In this document: positions 35,259-44,521 of the stretch, piece by piece
Position numbering within the stretch: position 1 is the stretch's first letter
Layout of the letters: each line of letters starts with the position of its first letter
Source: Corallococcus macrosporus
GTDB taxonomy: Bacteria; Myxococcota; Myxococcia; Myxococcales; Myxococcaceae
Direction: 5' to 3'
DNA length: 64,000 bases
NCBI RefSeq assembly: GCF_017302985.1
Contig: NZ_JAFIMU010000010.1
Span: 124,001-188,000 of the forward strand
Program-made: the position numbers and the translations under genes
Notes under the pieces: generated by a model
The model's input: the letters and a program-made list of their open reading frames with translations, nothing else
Told to the model about the DNA's origin: nothing
The model's database searches: none

Positions 35259-37826
35259 ATGGTCGACAGCACGGATCTCGCCCAGGTTCTCCATGAGGCG
35301 CATGACATCGCCCGCAGCGTCGCCCAGAAGCCCACGTCGGCCCACGTGCTGCTCGCGCTCTTCACGGTGGAGAACCGCGCCCAGCTCCTCCTGAAGGAGA
35401 AGGGCGTGGACGAGGACGCGCTGCTCCAGCTCATCACGGAGGCCCCGGCGGAGACGGGCAACGTGGTGCAGGAGCTGACCGCGCGCGCCCGCGAGCTGGC
35501 CAGCAACTCCCGGGCGAACGAGGCGGACTGCCTCCACCTGCTCATCGCCATCATCCGCAAGCGCTGCGCCGCGAGCGACCTGCTGGGGCGGACGGGGCTG
35601 GACCTCATCTCGCTGTCCAACACGGCGCTCGCCTATTCCACCAGCGGCGGGCTGCCGCGCCGCCTCCAGCCGGGCTACGGCCAGGCGGTGACCACGCGCG
35701 CGCCGGTGAGCCGCCCGGTGGGGGCGCCGCCGTCTCCCCTTCCCTCCTCCACGTTCGCGCTGAGCGTGCCGCGTCCGGCCCCCATCACGACGCCCCCGGT
35801 GACGACCCCGCCGCCGCCGGCCGCGCGCGCGACGCCCGCGCTGTCCCCGCGAGACCTCATCGACGTGGACGAGGACGACGTGACGCAGGACGCCGCGGAG
35901 CCGGTGCCTCCGCCGATGCCGCGCATGGCGCCGCCCGCGCCTCCGGCCCCGGTCGCCCGCGCGACGCCGCCTCCCGCGTCCCAGGCTCCGGTGACGCGTC
36001 CGTCCCCGCCTCCGTCCTCGCAGGCCAGGGGACAGGCGCTGACGCTGGACGCCAAGGCGTTCCCGATGCTCACGTCGCTGGGCCGCAACCTGAGCCAGGC
36101 GGCCCGCGAGGGGAAGCTGGACCCGGTGGTGGGCCGCGCGCGGGAGGTCGAGGAGGTCATCGACATCCTGGGCAAGCGCCGCACCAACAACCCGTGCCTC
36201 CTGGGCGAGCCCGGCGTGGGCAAGACGGCGGTGGTGGAGGGCGTGGCGCAGCGCCTGCTGGGCCTGCGCGGCACGCTGGCGGAGAAGATCCTCGTGGAGC
36301 TGGACATGGCCACGCTGGTGGCGGGCACGCAGCTGCGCGGCTCGTTCTCCGAGAAGCTCAACGCGCTGAAGGAAGAGGTCCGGCGCGCCGAGGGGCGCGT
36401 GGTCGTCTTCATCGACGAAATCCACACGCTGGTGGGCGCGGGCTCCACGGGCGAGGGCCCGCAGGACGCGGCCAACGAGCTGAAGACGGCGATGGCTCGC
36501 GGCGAGTTCCCCTGCATCGGGGCGACGACGCACGACGAGTACCGCAAGTTCATCGCGGCGGACCCGGCGCTGGAGCGGCGCTTCACGCCGGTGGTGGTGA
36601 ACGAGCCGTCCGTGCCGGAGACGGTGCAGATCCTCCAGGGCATCATCGGCCGCTACGAGGAGCACCACGCGCTGCGCTACCTGCCGGAGGCGCTGGAGGC
36701 GGCCGCGTCGCTGGCGAGCCGCTACGTGACGGACCGGTTCATGCCGGACAAGGCCATCAGCGTGGTGGACCTGGCGGGCAGCCGCTGCCACCGCGAGGGC
36801 AAGCAGCGGGTGGACGCGGCGGACGTGGCGCGCGTGGTGGCGAAGCTGGCGGGCGTGCCGGAAGAGCGGCTCCTGATGAAGGATTCCGCGCGGCTGTTGC
36901 GGCTGGAGAACGACCTGGCGGAGCGCGTGATTGGCCACGGCGACGCGGTGGTGCGCATCGCCCGGGTCATCCGCCGCAACTACGCGGGCTTCGCGTCGCG
37001 CCGTCCCATGGGCAGCTTCCTCTTCCTGGGCCCCACGGGCGTGGGCAAGACGGAGATGGCGCGGGCGTTGGCGGAGGTGCTGTTCGGCAACCGGGACGCG
37101 CTGGTGCGCCTGGACATGAGCGAGATGTCCGAGTCCCACGGCGTGTCGCGCCTCATCGGTTCGCCCGCGGGCTACGTGGGCTTCGGCGAGGGTGGGCAGC
37201 TCACGGAGCCGGTGCGCCGGCGGCCGTCGTCGGTGGTGGTGCTGGACGAGATCGAGAAGGCGCACCGCGAGGTGCAGATGCTGCTGCTCCAGGTGCTGGA
37301 GGAGGGACGGCTGACGGACGGCAAGGGCCGTCACATCGACTTCTCCAACACGGTCATCGTGATGACCACGAACCTGGGCGCGGAGGCGTTCAACCGCACG
37401 GGCCGCGCGGTGGGCTTCGGCGCGGCGGACGCGGCCGAGGGCAAGGCGCTGGACATGGCGTCGGACACGGCGCGCAAGGCGCTGCCGCCGGAGCTGTGGA
37501 ACCGCATCGATGAGCGGCTGCCGTTCCGTCCGCTGGCGGAGCAGGAGGTGGCGAAGATCGCCACGCTCATCCTGGCGGAGAGCAGCAAGCGGCTCGCGAC
37601 GGAGCGTGGCATCGTCTACACGGCGGGCACGGACGTGGTGGGTCACCTGCTGAAGTCCGGCGGCTTCGATCCGATGCTGGGCGCGCGGCCGATGCGCCAG
37701 GTGGTGCAGCGGCTGGTGGAAGGTCCCCTGGCGGAGCGAATCCTCTCCGGCGAGTTCGGCGCGGGAGACCGCGTGCGAGTGGCCGTGCAGGCCGGGCAGC
37801 TCCAGTTCGCGCGGGACGCCGCCTGA
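35259..37826 (+). CDS. ClpA/ClpC-like AAA+ unfoldase with long Pro-rich linker
   Basis: This 855-residue Clp ATPase has an N-terminal Clp repeat domain (~1-150: AQVLHEAHDIARSVAQKPTSAHVLLAL). A ~110-residue Pro/Ala/Thr-rich linker (~150-260) follows, longer than usual. The first AAA domain has Walker A GEPGVGKT (~316) and Walker B VVFIDEIHT; the second has Walker A GPTGVGKT (~591) and Walker B VVVLDEIEK. There is no coiled-coil M domain between them, so the architecture is ClpA-like. A VGFG loop after FNRTGRA occupies the place of the ClpP-binding loop (IGF/VGF), so it may work with ClpP. The ATG follows CCGGAGC. A DUF2520 gene starts two bases after the stop. Confidence 0.93.
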   Translation: MVDSTDLAQVLHEAHDIARSVAQKPTSAHVLLALFTVENRAQLLLKEKGVDEDALLQLITEAPAETGNVVQELTARARELASNSRANEADCLHLLIAIIRKRCAASDLLGRTGLDLISLSNTALAYSTSGGLPRRLQPGYGQAVTTRAPVSRPVGAPPSPLPSSTFALSVPRPAPITTPPVTTPPPPAARATPALSPRDLIDVDEDDVTQDAAEPVPPPMPRMAPPAPPAPVARATPPPASQAPVTRPSPPPSSQARGQALTLDAKAFPMLTSLGRNLSQAAREGKLDPVVGRAREVEEVIDILGKRRTNNPCLLGEPGVGKTAVVEGVAQRLLGLRGTLAEKILVELDMATLVAGTQLRGSFSEKLNALKEEVRRAEGRVVVFIDEIHTLVGAGSTGEGPQDAANELKTAMARGEFPCIGATTHDEYRKFIAADPALERRFTPVVVNEPSVPETVQILQGIIGRYEEHHALRYLPEALEAAASLASRYVTDRFMPDKAISVVDLAGSRCHREGKQRVDAADVARVVAKLAGVPEERLLMKDSARLLRLENDLAERVIGHGDAVVRIARVIRRNYAGFASRRPMGSFLFLGPTGVGKTEMARALAEVLFGNRDALVRLDMSEMSESHGVSRLIGSPAGYVGFGEGGQLTEPVRRRPSSVVVLDEIEKAHREVQMLLLQVLEEGRLTDGKGRHIDFSNTVIVMTTNLGAEAFNRTGRAVGFGAADAAEGKALDMASDTARKALPPELWNRIDERLPFRPLAEQEVAKIATLILAESSKRLATERGIVYTAGTDVVGHLLKSGGFDPMLGARPMRQVVQRLVEGPLAERILSGEFGAGDRVRVAVQAGQLQFARDAA

Positions 37827-37828
37827 CC

Positions 37829-38671
37829 GTGAAGTCGAAGGCGAAGCGCGCGCCCGTGGTCATCGTCGGCGCTGGCCGGCTGGGTGGTGCGCTCGCGCTG
37901 GCGCTGCAGGCGAAGCGCTGGCCCGTGCGCGTGTACTCGCGCGACGACGCGGGCCGTGAGCGCACGTGGGCACTGGGGCTGAAGCCCGCGACCCCGGCGG
38001 ATCTGAAGAAGGCTCGCGTCTGCGTGCTGTGCGTTCCGGATGCGGCGGTGCCTTCCGTGTCCGAAGCGCTCTCACGTGAGCTGCCGCGCACGGTGGCGCT
38101 GGTGCATACCGCGGGCGCCCTGCCCCTCTCCGTGCTGGGGACACAGAAGAGCCGCGCGGTGGGCTCCTTCCATCCGCTCTGCGCCGTGTCCTCCGCCCGG
38201 GATTCGCTCGCGGGCCACACGGCCGCCATCAGCACGCGCTCCCCTGCCCTGCGCGCCCTGCTCCAGCGCATGGCGGAGGACGTGGGCTTCGCGATGTTCG
38301 ACGTGCCGGAGGAACACCGGGCCGCCTACCACGCGGGCGCGGTGCTGAGCGCTGGCGGACTGGTGTCCCTGGCGGACGCGGCCGTGGGCGCCCTGGGCGC
38401 GGCCGGCATCGAACCCGAAGCCGCGCTGAAGGCCCTATTGCCGCTGATGCGCTCGGCGTTGCGAGGCATCGAAGCGCGCGGCCTCTCGGGCGGACTCACA
38501 GGCCCCATCGTCCGGGGTGACGCGGGCGTCGTCGCGGCGCACCTCGCGGCGCTGCCCGCGGACATCGCCCCGCTCTACGCACAGCTCTCGCGGCGGGCCC
38601 TGCGGCTGGCCTCCGAGCGGCTCCAGCCTGGACCGCGCGCCGCGCTAGAAGCCCTGCTCGCCAAGAAGTGA
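37829..38671 (+). CDS. Rossmann-like/DUF2520 NAD(P)-binding protein
   Basis: This 280-residue protein starts at GTG two bases after the Clp stop and is therefore probably translationally coupled. The N-terminal Rossmann fold has the dinucleotide motif VIVGAGRLGGALALAL. The middle has VGSFHPLCAVS, a family signature, and the C-terminal DUF2520 helical domain has AYHAGAVLSAGGLVSLADAA and GGLTGPIVRGDAGVV. Members resemble ketopantoate/6-phosphogluconate-type dehydrogenases, but the reaction is unknown. Pairing with an unfoldase is curious, though not evidence for shared function. Confidence 0.92.
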   Translation: MKSKAKRAPVVIVGAGRLGGALALALQAKRWPVRVYSRDDAGRERTWALGLKPATPADLKKARVCVLCVPDAAVPSVSEALSRELPRTVALVHTAGALPLSVLGTQKSRAVGSFHPLCAVSSARDSLAGHTAAISTRSPALRALLQRMAEDVGFAMFDVPEEHRAAYHAGAVLSAGGLVSLADAAVGALGAAGIEPEAALKALLPLMRSALRGIEARGLSGGLTGPIVRGDAGVVAAHLAALPADIAPLYAQLSRRALRLASERLQPGPRAALEALLAKK

Positions 38672-38715
38672 CGGCGCGCGTCCCGGTACTCCCGGACGCG
38701 CGCCCCCCCACCGGA

Positions 38716-40041
38716 CTAGGTGAGGATGATGCGCGGGCTCTGCAGCGCGCGGCGCACGATGGCCAGCGCCTGCTCGGAAGCGGCCTCGGCCTCGGTGAGG
38801 CGGCGCAGGCAGACGTCGCCCGGCACCGACACGGAGCGCTTCAGGTCCGCCAGCAGCGTCAGCGCCGCCTGGAGCATCTCCTTGCCCTGCGCGGACTCCG
38901 CGGCCGGCTGGCCCGCGGCCTTCGACACGTGCGCCGTGAAGCGCTGCACCGCGTCCATGGTCGCGTTCGGGTCGTACTTCTCCAGCAGCGGCTTCAGCCG
39001 GTCCGGGTTGATGCGGATGAGGCGCAGCGCGCCGACCTTCTGGAAGGCCGGGTGCACCAGGCCGATCTCCGACATCTCGAACGCGCCCAGCAGGCCCTCG
39101 TCCGGCGCGCGGTGCGAGTGCGGCACCACGTCCACGAAGAGCGCCAGCGGATCCGCGCCCTGCTTGAACGCGTCCAGCTCCTCGTCATCCAGCGGCGGGA
39201 AGCTCGCGGGCGTGCCGATGAACAGCAGCGGCAGCACCACGTCGTGCCAGAACTCCTCCGGCGCGGAACCCGTGCCGCCCACCGTCGCCACCAGGTGCGT
39301 CATCAGCTCCGCCAGACGCGGGGCGCGCTCGGCCTGATCCGCCAGCGTCTTGCCCTGCTCCATGCGCTGCAGGGACGTGACGATCTGCCCCTCGAACTGC
39401 TGGCGGGCCTCCGGCGGCAGCGGCGGCTGGGTGCGGCCCAGCGCGTCACGCACGTCGCGCGCCAGCACGTCCGTCTTCGCCTCCAGCGTCTGCTTCGCCT
39501 TGGCCTGATCCACCACGATGAACTGGAGGAAGCCCGGGTCGAAGAGGCGCTGGTAGTCCTGGGGCGCCAGCTTCTGGGGCTGACCGCCGCCCAGGGCCTG
39601 CGCGGGGTTGGTGCCGAAGCGCACCTGCCCCAGCGAGCGGCGGATGTCGCTGGCCAGGTCGTCCAGGCGCGTCAACTTGCCCTGCGCCAGCGCGTCCATC
39701 ACCGCGCCGAACGGGGACAGCATGATGATGGCCTCGGGGAAGCCCAGCGAGGCGCCCTCCGGCGAGTCCCGGTTGGGGAACCAGAAGGCCTGGTGCTCGG
39801 AGATGAGCCGCAGCGCGAAGCCGCCCGCCAGGCCCAGCGCCGCGCCCTGGTGGTTCGGGTTGTTCGGGTCGAACCGGCCGCCCAGGAGCTGGATGACCGA
39901 CTTCTCCACGTCCGCCCACGGCGCCTTCGTCAGGTCGACCGGCGCGCCGCTGGCCTTCTCCAGTGCGGCGGAAATCTGGAGCTGCGCGTTGTGGACGTGC
40001 TGCGGAACAGGGAGCCCCTGGGGCTCGGCGGGTTCGGTCAT
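38716..40041 (-). CDS. Unrecognised 441-residue cytoplasmic protein
   Basis: I do not recognise a family. No signal peptide or transmembrane segment is seen. The N-terminal third has hydrophobic helices with the phrases NHQGAALGLAGGFALRLISEH and GFPEAIIMLSPFGAVMDAL. The centre is Gln/Lys-rich and helical, and a WHDVVLPLLFIGTPASFPPLDDEEL segment follows. The ATG at 40041 was chosen for AGGAATC upstream and for the start of high-GC3 coding; a longer frame to 40275 overlaps the divergent lipoprotein gene. It stands alone, between the convergent DUF2520 gene and the divergent peptidase-barrel gene. Codon use matches neighbours, so it is a real gene. Confidence 0.8.
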   Translation of the reverse strand: MTEPAEPQGLPVPQHVHNAQLQISAALEKASGAPVDLTKAPWADVEKSVIQLLGGRFDPNNPNHQGAALGLAGGFALRLISEHQAFWFPNRDSPEGASLGFPEAIIMLSPFGAVMDALAQGKLTRLDDLASDIRRSLGQVRFGTNPAQALGGGQPQKLAPQDYQRLFDPGFLQFIVVDQAKAKQTLEAKTDVLARDVRDALGRTQPPLPPEARQQFEGQIVTSLQRMEQGKTLADQAERAPRLAELMTHLVATVGGTGSAPEEFWHDVVLPLLFIGTPASFPPLDDEELDAFKQGADPLALFVDVVPHSHRAPDEGLLGAFEMSEIGLVHPAFQKVGALRLIRINPDRLKPLLEKYDPNATMDAVQRFTAHVSKAAGQPAAESAQGKEMLQAALTLLADLKRSVSVPGDVCLRRLTEAEAASEQALAIVRRALQSPRIILT

Positions 40042-40116
40042 GGAAAGATTCCTGTGAGGAAGGCGACGCGTTCCCTTACCGTGAAAAACGCGTTCGTGAC
40101 TACGAATTGTGGTCGG

Positions 40117-40122
40117 TAGGAT
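40117..40122 (+). promoter_or_regulatory. -10 element TAGGAT, 7 bases before start
   Basis: CGG-TAGGAT-GCCCACC-ATG places a -10-like hexamer 7 bases from the ATG at 40130. The same letters could be read as a weak Shine-Dalgarno (TAGGA). With the other examples in the window, a leaderless mRNA is likely. Confidence 0.4.
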
Positions 40123-40129
40123 GCCCACC

Positions 40130-43100
40130 ATGTCAGCTTCTCGCGGGCCTGCCCGCCAGCCCGCCATCCTCGCGTGTCTCCTTCTGCTGACATCGGGGTG
40201 TGCTTTCGTCGCACCCCGTTTTCCGCAAAACGTCCAGGCGTCGTTCGCCCGGGACGACATGCACAAGCTGACCACGCGTTCCCTGGAGCTCTACTACCCG
40301 GTGCACCTGCGCGCGACGGCGCTGCGGGTGGCCGCCCGGATGGAAGGCTGCGTGGAGCGGCTGCGCACCGACGCGTGGAGCAAGGCCGAGCGCAAGCGGG
40401 TCCTCGTCTACCTGACGAGCGCGGACTTCAACAACGCGTACGTCCAATCGGAGTTCGCCAGCACGCCGCAGCAGATGGTCCTGCCGCAGCACATGACGCT
40501 GGAGCAGTTCAACCTGCTGGGCCTGGGTGAGACGGACATCGGAGACGTGGCCTGTCACGAGTCCGTCCACTACGTGCAGATGCAGCAGGTCGGGGGCCTC
40601 TGGAACGTCCTCAACAAGGTCACGGGCGGCCTCTTCCAGCCCAACATCTTCACCGAGTCCTGGTTCCTGGAAGGACTGGCCACCTACTACGAGGGACGGC
40701 TGGGCAAGGACACGGGACGTCCCCACAGCCCGGTGTGGCGCGGCTGGTGGGAGGGCGCGGTGCAGGCCCGGCGCGGTGAGCTCAACGCGGGCTACCTGTC
40801 CCCGGAGCACCGCGCGCTGGAGCCGTTCGGCGGCAACTACCTGAGCGGCATGCACTTCGTGGAGTACCTGGCGAAGACCTACGGCGAGAAGCGCCTGTGG
40901 AAGCTGGTGGAGGAGCAGGGCAGCTCGCTGTTCCCGCCCGTCGCGGTGACGCTGCGGTTCAAGCGGGTGTACGGCAAGGACATCGGGTCGCTGTTCAGCG
41001 AGTTCGAAGAGAGCCTCCAGAAGGACCTCCCGGTGCGCGAGCGCCCCGCCACGCAGCAGGTGCTCGTGCGGGAGGGAGGCTACTTCTCGCGGCTCGCCGC
41101 GAACCCGCTCGACGGCAGCACCGCGCTCCTGAGCGTGGGCCGCGAGGAGATCACCCACCTCACCGTGCGCGAGCGCGACGGCCGCGAGCGCTTCAGCCGC
41201 GCGCTGGTGCAGCTCTTGCCCGGGCGCAGGTGGGTGGTGGCCAGCCCGTCGCTCGTCAGCGGCATGACGTTCAGCCGCGATGGCCAGTGGCTCTACCTGG
41301 TCAGCGCGGACGTGGACTCGGTGGGCAGTTACGTGGGGAAGCTGTGGCGGGTGGACGCGCGCACGGGCGACGTGGTGCGGCTGTGGGACGACCTGGACGG
41401 CATGGGCGGCGACGTCACCGCGGACGGCCGGGCCTACGTGTTCGTGGACGTGAAGGGTGACGCGGCGAACCTCGTGCGGTTGGACCTGGAGAGCGGCCAG
41501 CGCGAGCGGCTGACGGAGTTCCCGGCGCACACGGCGCTGGGCACGCCTGTCACGTCTCCTGACGGTGGGCGCTACGTGTTCCCCATGGCCGGCGCGCAGG
41601 GCTGGGACCTGGTGCTGCGCGAGCCGGACGGTTCGCTGCGCTGGCTCACGCGGGACGGGCTGTTCAACTACTCGCCCCGGTGGCTGGACGATGATCACCT
41701 CGTCTTCCTGCGCGAGCACGAGGGCCGGCTCCAGGCGCACGTGATGACGGTGTCCACGCGTCGCATCGCGCGGGTCACCGACGCGCCGCTGCTGGTGCTC
41801 GACGTGGCGCCCGTGGGCGGGGACACGGTCGTGTTCCTCAACCGCGACGGTGTCAACTTCACCGTGGACCGCGCGCCCCTCACCGAGGCCCTGGCGGAGC
41901 TGCGCGCGACACCGGAGCCCGCGTCCGAGAGCATCGCGGCCGCGCCGGCCCCGGCACCCGCGCCCCCGGAAGCGCCAGCCGCCCCGAGCACGGACGCGCA
42001 GGAAGGCTTCGTCGCCTTCCCGGGCCAGCCCGCGGCCCCGACGGATGCCCCCACGCAGGCGCCTGCCGATGCATCCATCGCCCAGGTAGCACCGCCGCCT
42101 CCGCCGCCGGTGGATCCCGCGCAGGACGTGGACGCCCCCGTGACGCCTCCCGCCGTCGCGGGCCGCGCGGTGGACGTGCTGACCGACGAGCCCTACTCGC
42201 CGCTCGAGGGCTTCTTCATCCCGAACTACCGGGTCCCCTACTTCTACACGGTCCCCAACGAGGTCGACGGCGAAGACCCTTACCTCGCCGCGGGCCTCTC
42301 CATCGCCGGCCAGGACCGGCTGGGCTTCCACGCCTACGCGCTCACGCTCACCTACGACACGAAGGAAGAGCAGCCCAGCCTGTCGTTCGCGTACGGCAAC
42401 GCGCAGTTGTCGCCCTTCTACCTCCAGGTCTCCGCGTCGCGCCTGCGCGAGGACGACCGCACGGACCTGCAGGCCACCGTGTTCGCGTCCCGCACGTTCT
42501 GGACGACGCCGGTGAGCTTCGGCGTGCTCGCGCTCGACCGCCGCTTCGACGCCACGGACCGCCGTCCGGCCATCACCACGCGCCTCATCGGTCCGGAGGT
42601 CGCCGCGTCGTACTTCTCCGGCGAGGGCACGTCCTACGGCGGCACGCAGCGCGGCCTGGGGCTATCCGTGAGCGGTGGCATCTTCCCGAAGGCGTTCACG
42701 CTCGACTCCGCCGTGGGCGACGTGCGACTGGGCGTGGATGGCTACCTGGGCGGCCTGCCCTTCACCGGCAAGGACAACCTCCAGCTCTCCGTCGTGGGCC
42801 GAGCCCTGCCCGGCGCGCCCGACGGCCTCCTGGAGGTCGGCGGCATCCTCCCGGGCCAGGCCTTCTTCATCAACCGCGACAGCACCAGCGATGGCGGCCT
42901 GCCCCTCCAGCTCCAGCCCGGGCTCGCCTTCAGCGAATACCTGCGCGGCTACGAGGACCACACCTTCCGCGCGCGCAACGTGCTCATCGCCAACGCGCGC
43001 TACCGCTACCGCTTCATCATCGACTACGGCTGGGCCTCCACGCTGTGGGTGCTGCCGTCGCTCTTCGTCAGCCAGGTGGAGCTGGACGGCTTCGGGTCCA

Positions 43101-43261
43101 TCGCGCGCACGGACAACCGGGACAACCACGCGGCGGTGGGCGGCATGGCCACGCTGCGGCTCACCGTGGGCCAAGCCTACGCCGTCGCCTTCTACTACCA
43201 GTACGCCCACCGCTTCGATGACGGCTTCGGCGACCTGCACCTCATCGGCGTGACCTTCTAG
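40130..43261 (+). CDS. Outer-membrane fusion: peptidase MA-like domain, beta-propeller, beta-barrel
   Basis: This 1043-residue protein has N-terminal signal AILACLLLLTSGC, with a plausible lipobox. Residues ~40-320 contain CHESVHYVQ (HExxH, His143/His147) and WFLEGLATYYEGRLG (Glu181). This pattern matches the peptidase MA-like zinc-protease family. Residues ~330-600 are TolB/WD40-like propeller blades (GMTFSRDGQWLYLVSADVDS, GTPVTSPDGGRYVFPM). A Pro/Ala-rich linker of ~80 residues follows. The last ~350 residues are alternating beta strands ending in LHLIGVTF; a terminal Phe is the hallmark of a barrel inserted by the BAM complex. A lipobox together with a C-terminal barrel is odd. It may cut or sense peptidoglycan or proteins at the outer membrane; substrate unknown. 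The ATG at 40130 was preferred to 40121 and 40109. Confidence 0.85.
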   Translation: MSASRGPARQPAILACLLLLTSGCAFVAPRFPQNVQASFARDDMHKLTTRSLELYYPVHLRATALRVAARMEGCVERLRTDAWSKAERKRVLVYLTSADFNNAYVQSEFASTPQQMVLPQHMTLEQFNLLGLGETDIGDVACHESVHYVQMQQVGGLWNVLNKVTGGLFQPNIFTESWFLEGLATYYEGRLGKDTGRPHSPVWRGWWEGAVQARRGELNAGYLSPEHRALEPFGGNYLSGMHFVEYLAKTYGEKRLWKLVEEQGSSLFPPVAVTLRFKRVYGKDIGSLFSEFEESLQKDLPVRERPATQQVLVREGGYFSRLAANPLDGSTALLSVGREEITHLTVRERDGRERFSRALVQLLPGRRWVVASPSLVSGMTFSRDGQWLYLVSADVDSVGSYVGKLWRVDARTGDVVRLWDDLDGMGGDVTADGRAYVFVDVKGDAANLVRLDLESGQRERLTEFPAHTALGTPVTSPDGGRYVFPMAGAQGWDLVLREPDGSLRWLTRDGLFNYSPRWLDDDHLVFLREHEGRLQAHVMTVSTRRIARVTDAPLLVLDVAPVGGDTVVFLNRDGVNFTVDRAPLTEALAELRATPEPASESIAAAPAPAPAPPEAPAAPSTDAQEGFVAFPGQPAAPTDAPTQAPADASIAQVAPPPPPPVDPAQDVDAPVTPPAVAGRAVDVLTDEPYSPLEGFFIPNYRVPYFYTVPNEVDGEDPYLAAGLSIAGQDRLGFHAYALTLTYDTKEEQPSLSFAYGNAQLSPFYLQVSASRLREDDRTDLQATVFASRTFWTTPVSFGVLALDRRFDATDRRPAITTRLIGPEVAASYFSGEGTSYGGTQRGLGLSVSGGIFPKAFTLDSAVGDVRLGVDGYLGGLPFTGKDNLQLSVVGRALPGAPDGLLEVGGILPGQAFFINRDSTSDGGLPLQLQPGLAFSEYLRGYEDHTFRARNVLIANARYRYRFIIDYGWASTLWVLPSLFVSQVELDGFGSIARTDNRDNHAAVGGMATLRLTVGQAYAVAFYYQYAHRFDDGFGDLHLIGVTF

Positions 43262-43268
43262 CCTCCGC

Positions 43269-43826
43269 CTACCTGCCGCGCAGGCCGAACAGTCCCTCCT
43301 CGCGCGCCACCTTGAGCACCGCGGAGGGCACCAGCTCCGACGGCTCCAGGCCGCGCGCCAGCAGGTCGCGCACCTGCGTGGAGGACACCTCCGCCAAGGG
43401 CGGCCCCACCGTGTCCGGCGCCGGGTAGCCCGCGCGGTAGAGCACCAGCACGCGGGCCATGCGCTGGATGCGGTCGAAGTCCTTCCAGTTCGGCAAATCT
43501 CTCAGGATGTCGCTGCCGATGATCAGCGAGAACTTCGTATCCGGGTAGCGCTCCACCAGGAACGCCAGCGTGTCCACCGTGCGCCCGCCGCCGCCCAGCT
43601 CCCGCTCCACCAGGCTCGTCTGGAGCCAGCCGGACGTCTCGCGGCAGAGCGCCTCGCACATGCGCACGCGCGCGTCGAAGGACTCCAACTGCTTGCCGAA
43701 CGGATGGTGGAACGTGGGCATCAGCCAGACGGCGTCCACGCCCTGCGTCGCATGGACGTAGGAGGCCGCCATCAGGTGGCCCACGTGCGGCGGGTTGAAC
43801 GAGCCTCCGAGCAGCGCGACCTTCAC
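43269..43826 (-). CDS. nadD: Nicotinate-nucleotide adenylyltransferase NadD
   Basis: This 185-residue nucleotidyltransferase has KVALLGGSFNPPHVGHLMAA (the GxFxPPHxGH motif) and SSTQVRDLLARG (the ISSTxIR motif). These bind the ATP phosphates in NaMN adenylylation, the last common step in NAD synthesis. Length fits the family (~190-210). The GTG at 43826 was chosen because homology begins at VKVALLGG and AGAGG lies ~7 bases upstream; the frame to 43907 adds an unlikely Arg/Cys-rich N-terminus. Its start is 10 bases after the stop of the metallophosphoesterase-like gene, so it probably sits in an operon with it and the NamZ-like gene. Confidence 0.93.
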   Translation of the reverse strand: MKVALLGGSFNPPHVGHLMAASYVHATQGVDAVWLMPTFHHPFGKQLESFDARVRMCEALCRETSGWLQTSLVERELGGGGRTVDTLAFLVERYPDTKFSLIIGSDILRDLPNWKDFDRIQRMARVLVLYRAGYPAPDTVGPPLAEVSSTQVRDLLARGLEPSELVPSAVLKVAREEGLFGLRGR

Positions 43827-43836
43827 GGCGGGCCTC

Positions 43837-44514
43837 TTATTTGACGGTGAGCTTCGTCGAGCGCGAATCGACCTGCAGCACCCGGGGCGGCAGCACCAGG
43901 TGCCCATCCAAGCGGAACGCGGAGAAGCTGAGGTTGCGCTCCGCCTTCTCCAGCAGGCCGCACGTCTGCTCCGCGGCCCCCACCAGCCGGCCCGGCGTCA
44001 CGAAGTAGCGCGGGCCAATCTGCACCACCGCGGGCTCCGGCTCCTTGCCGTGGATGAACACCTGCGCGTTGAGCAGGTCGTCCCGCACCAGGTCGTTCTT
44101 GTCGTGCACCACGCAGCAGAGCGTGTCCCCCACCAGGTCCATGGCCTTGTTGGCCACGGTGGGGTCCCGGTACGCCAGCGAGTCGCGCTCCGGCACGCGC
44201 ACGAAGCGCTCCATCACCAGCCGCCGGTCGTCCTCGGACGTGAGGTCCGCGGGGGCCTCGCGGGACGCGGGCGTGCGCCCCAGGCCGTCCTGCGGCGGCG
44301 CCACCAGCCACTGCGTCACGTCCGCCAGGAAGTCCGCGTCGGAGTACTCGCGCCCGCCCCGGCCCTTCTGCCGGCGCCACAGCACCCACTCATCCAGGTC
44401 CGTGTAGCGCGCGCCGGTGAAGAGGAAGCGCCGGGCACCCTTGGCCCGCAGCAGCTCATAGGCCGCGTCGAAGGCGGCGAGGTCGCCGTGCGTATCGGAG
44501 AAGACGCCAATCAC
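43837..44514 (-). CDS. Degenerate calcineurin-like metallophosphoesterase-family protein
   Basis: This 225-residue protein starts HVIGVFSDTHGDLAAFDAAYELL, the classic first block (D-x-H) of YfcE-like phosphoesterases. The later blocks are altered: the GD block reads FLFTGARYTD, the GN(H/C)D block reads CVVHDKNDL, and the GHTH block reads VFIHGKEPEPAVVQ, followed by IGPRYFVTPG as in the family's end. The fold is probably retained but the two-metal centre may not be complete. The GTG at 44514 precedes family homology and lies eight bases after the NamZ gene stop. An insert of ~60 residues after the first block is unusual. Confidence 0.8.
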   Translation of the reverse strand: MIGVFSDTHGDLAAFDAAYELLRAKGARRFLFTGARYTDLDEWVLWRRQKGRGGREYSDADFLADVTQWLVAPPQDGLGRTPASREAPADLTSEDDRRLVMERFVRVPERDSLAYRDPTVANKAMDLVGDTLCCVVHDKNDLVRDDLLNAQVFIHGKEPEPAVVQIGPRYFVTPGRLVGAAEQTCGLLEKAERNLSFSAFRLDGHLVLPPRVLQVDSRSTKLTVK

Positions 44515-44521
44515 GTGAGGG

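Noticed and set aside
35157-37646. Long minus-strand open frame (~829 codons) opposite the Clp-like gene
   Set aside because: Its translation is Arg/His/Leu-rich low complexity with no motif, while the plus strand encodes both intact Clp ATPase domains.
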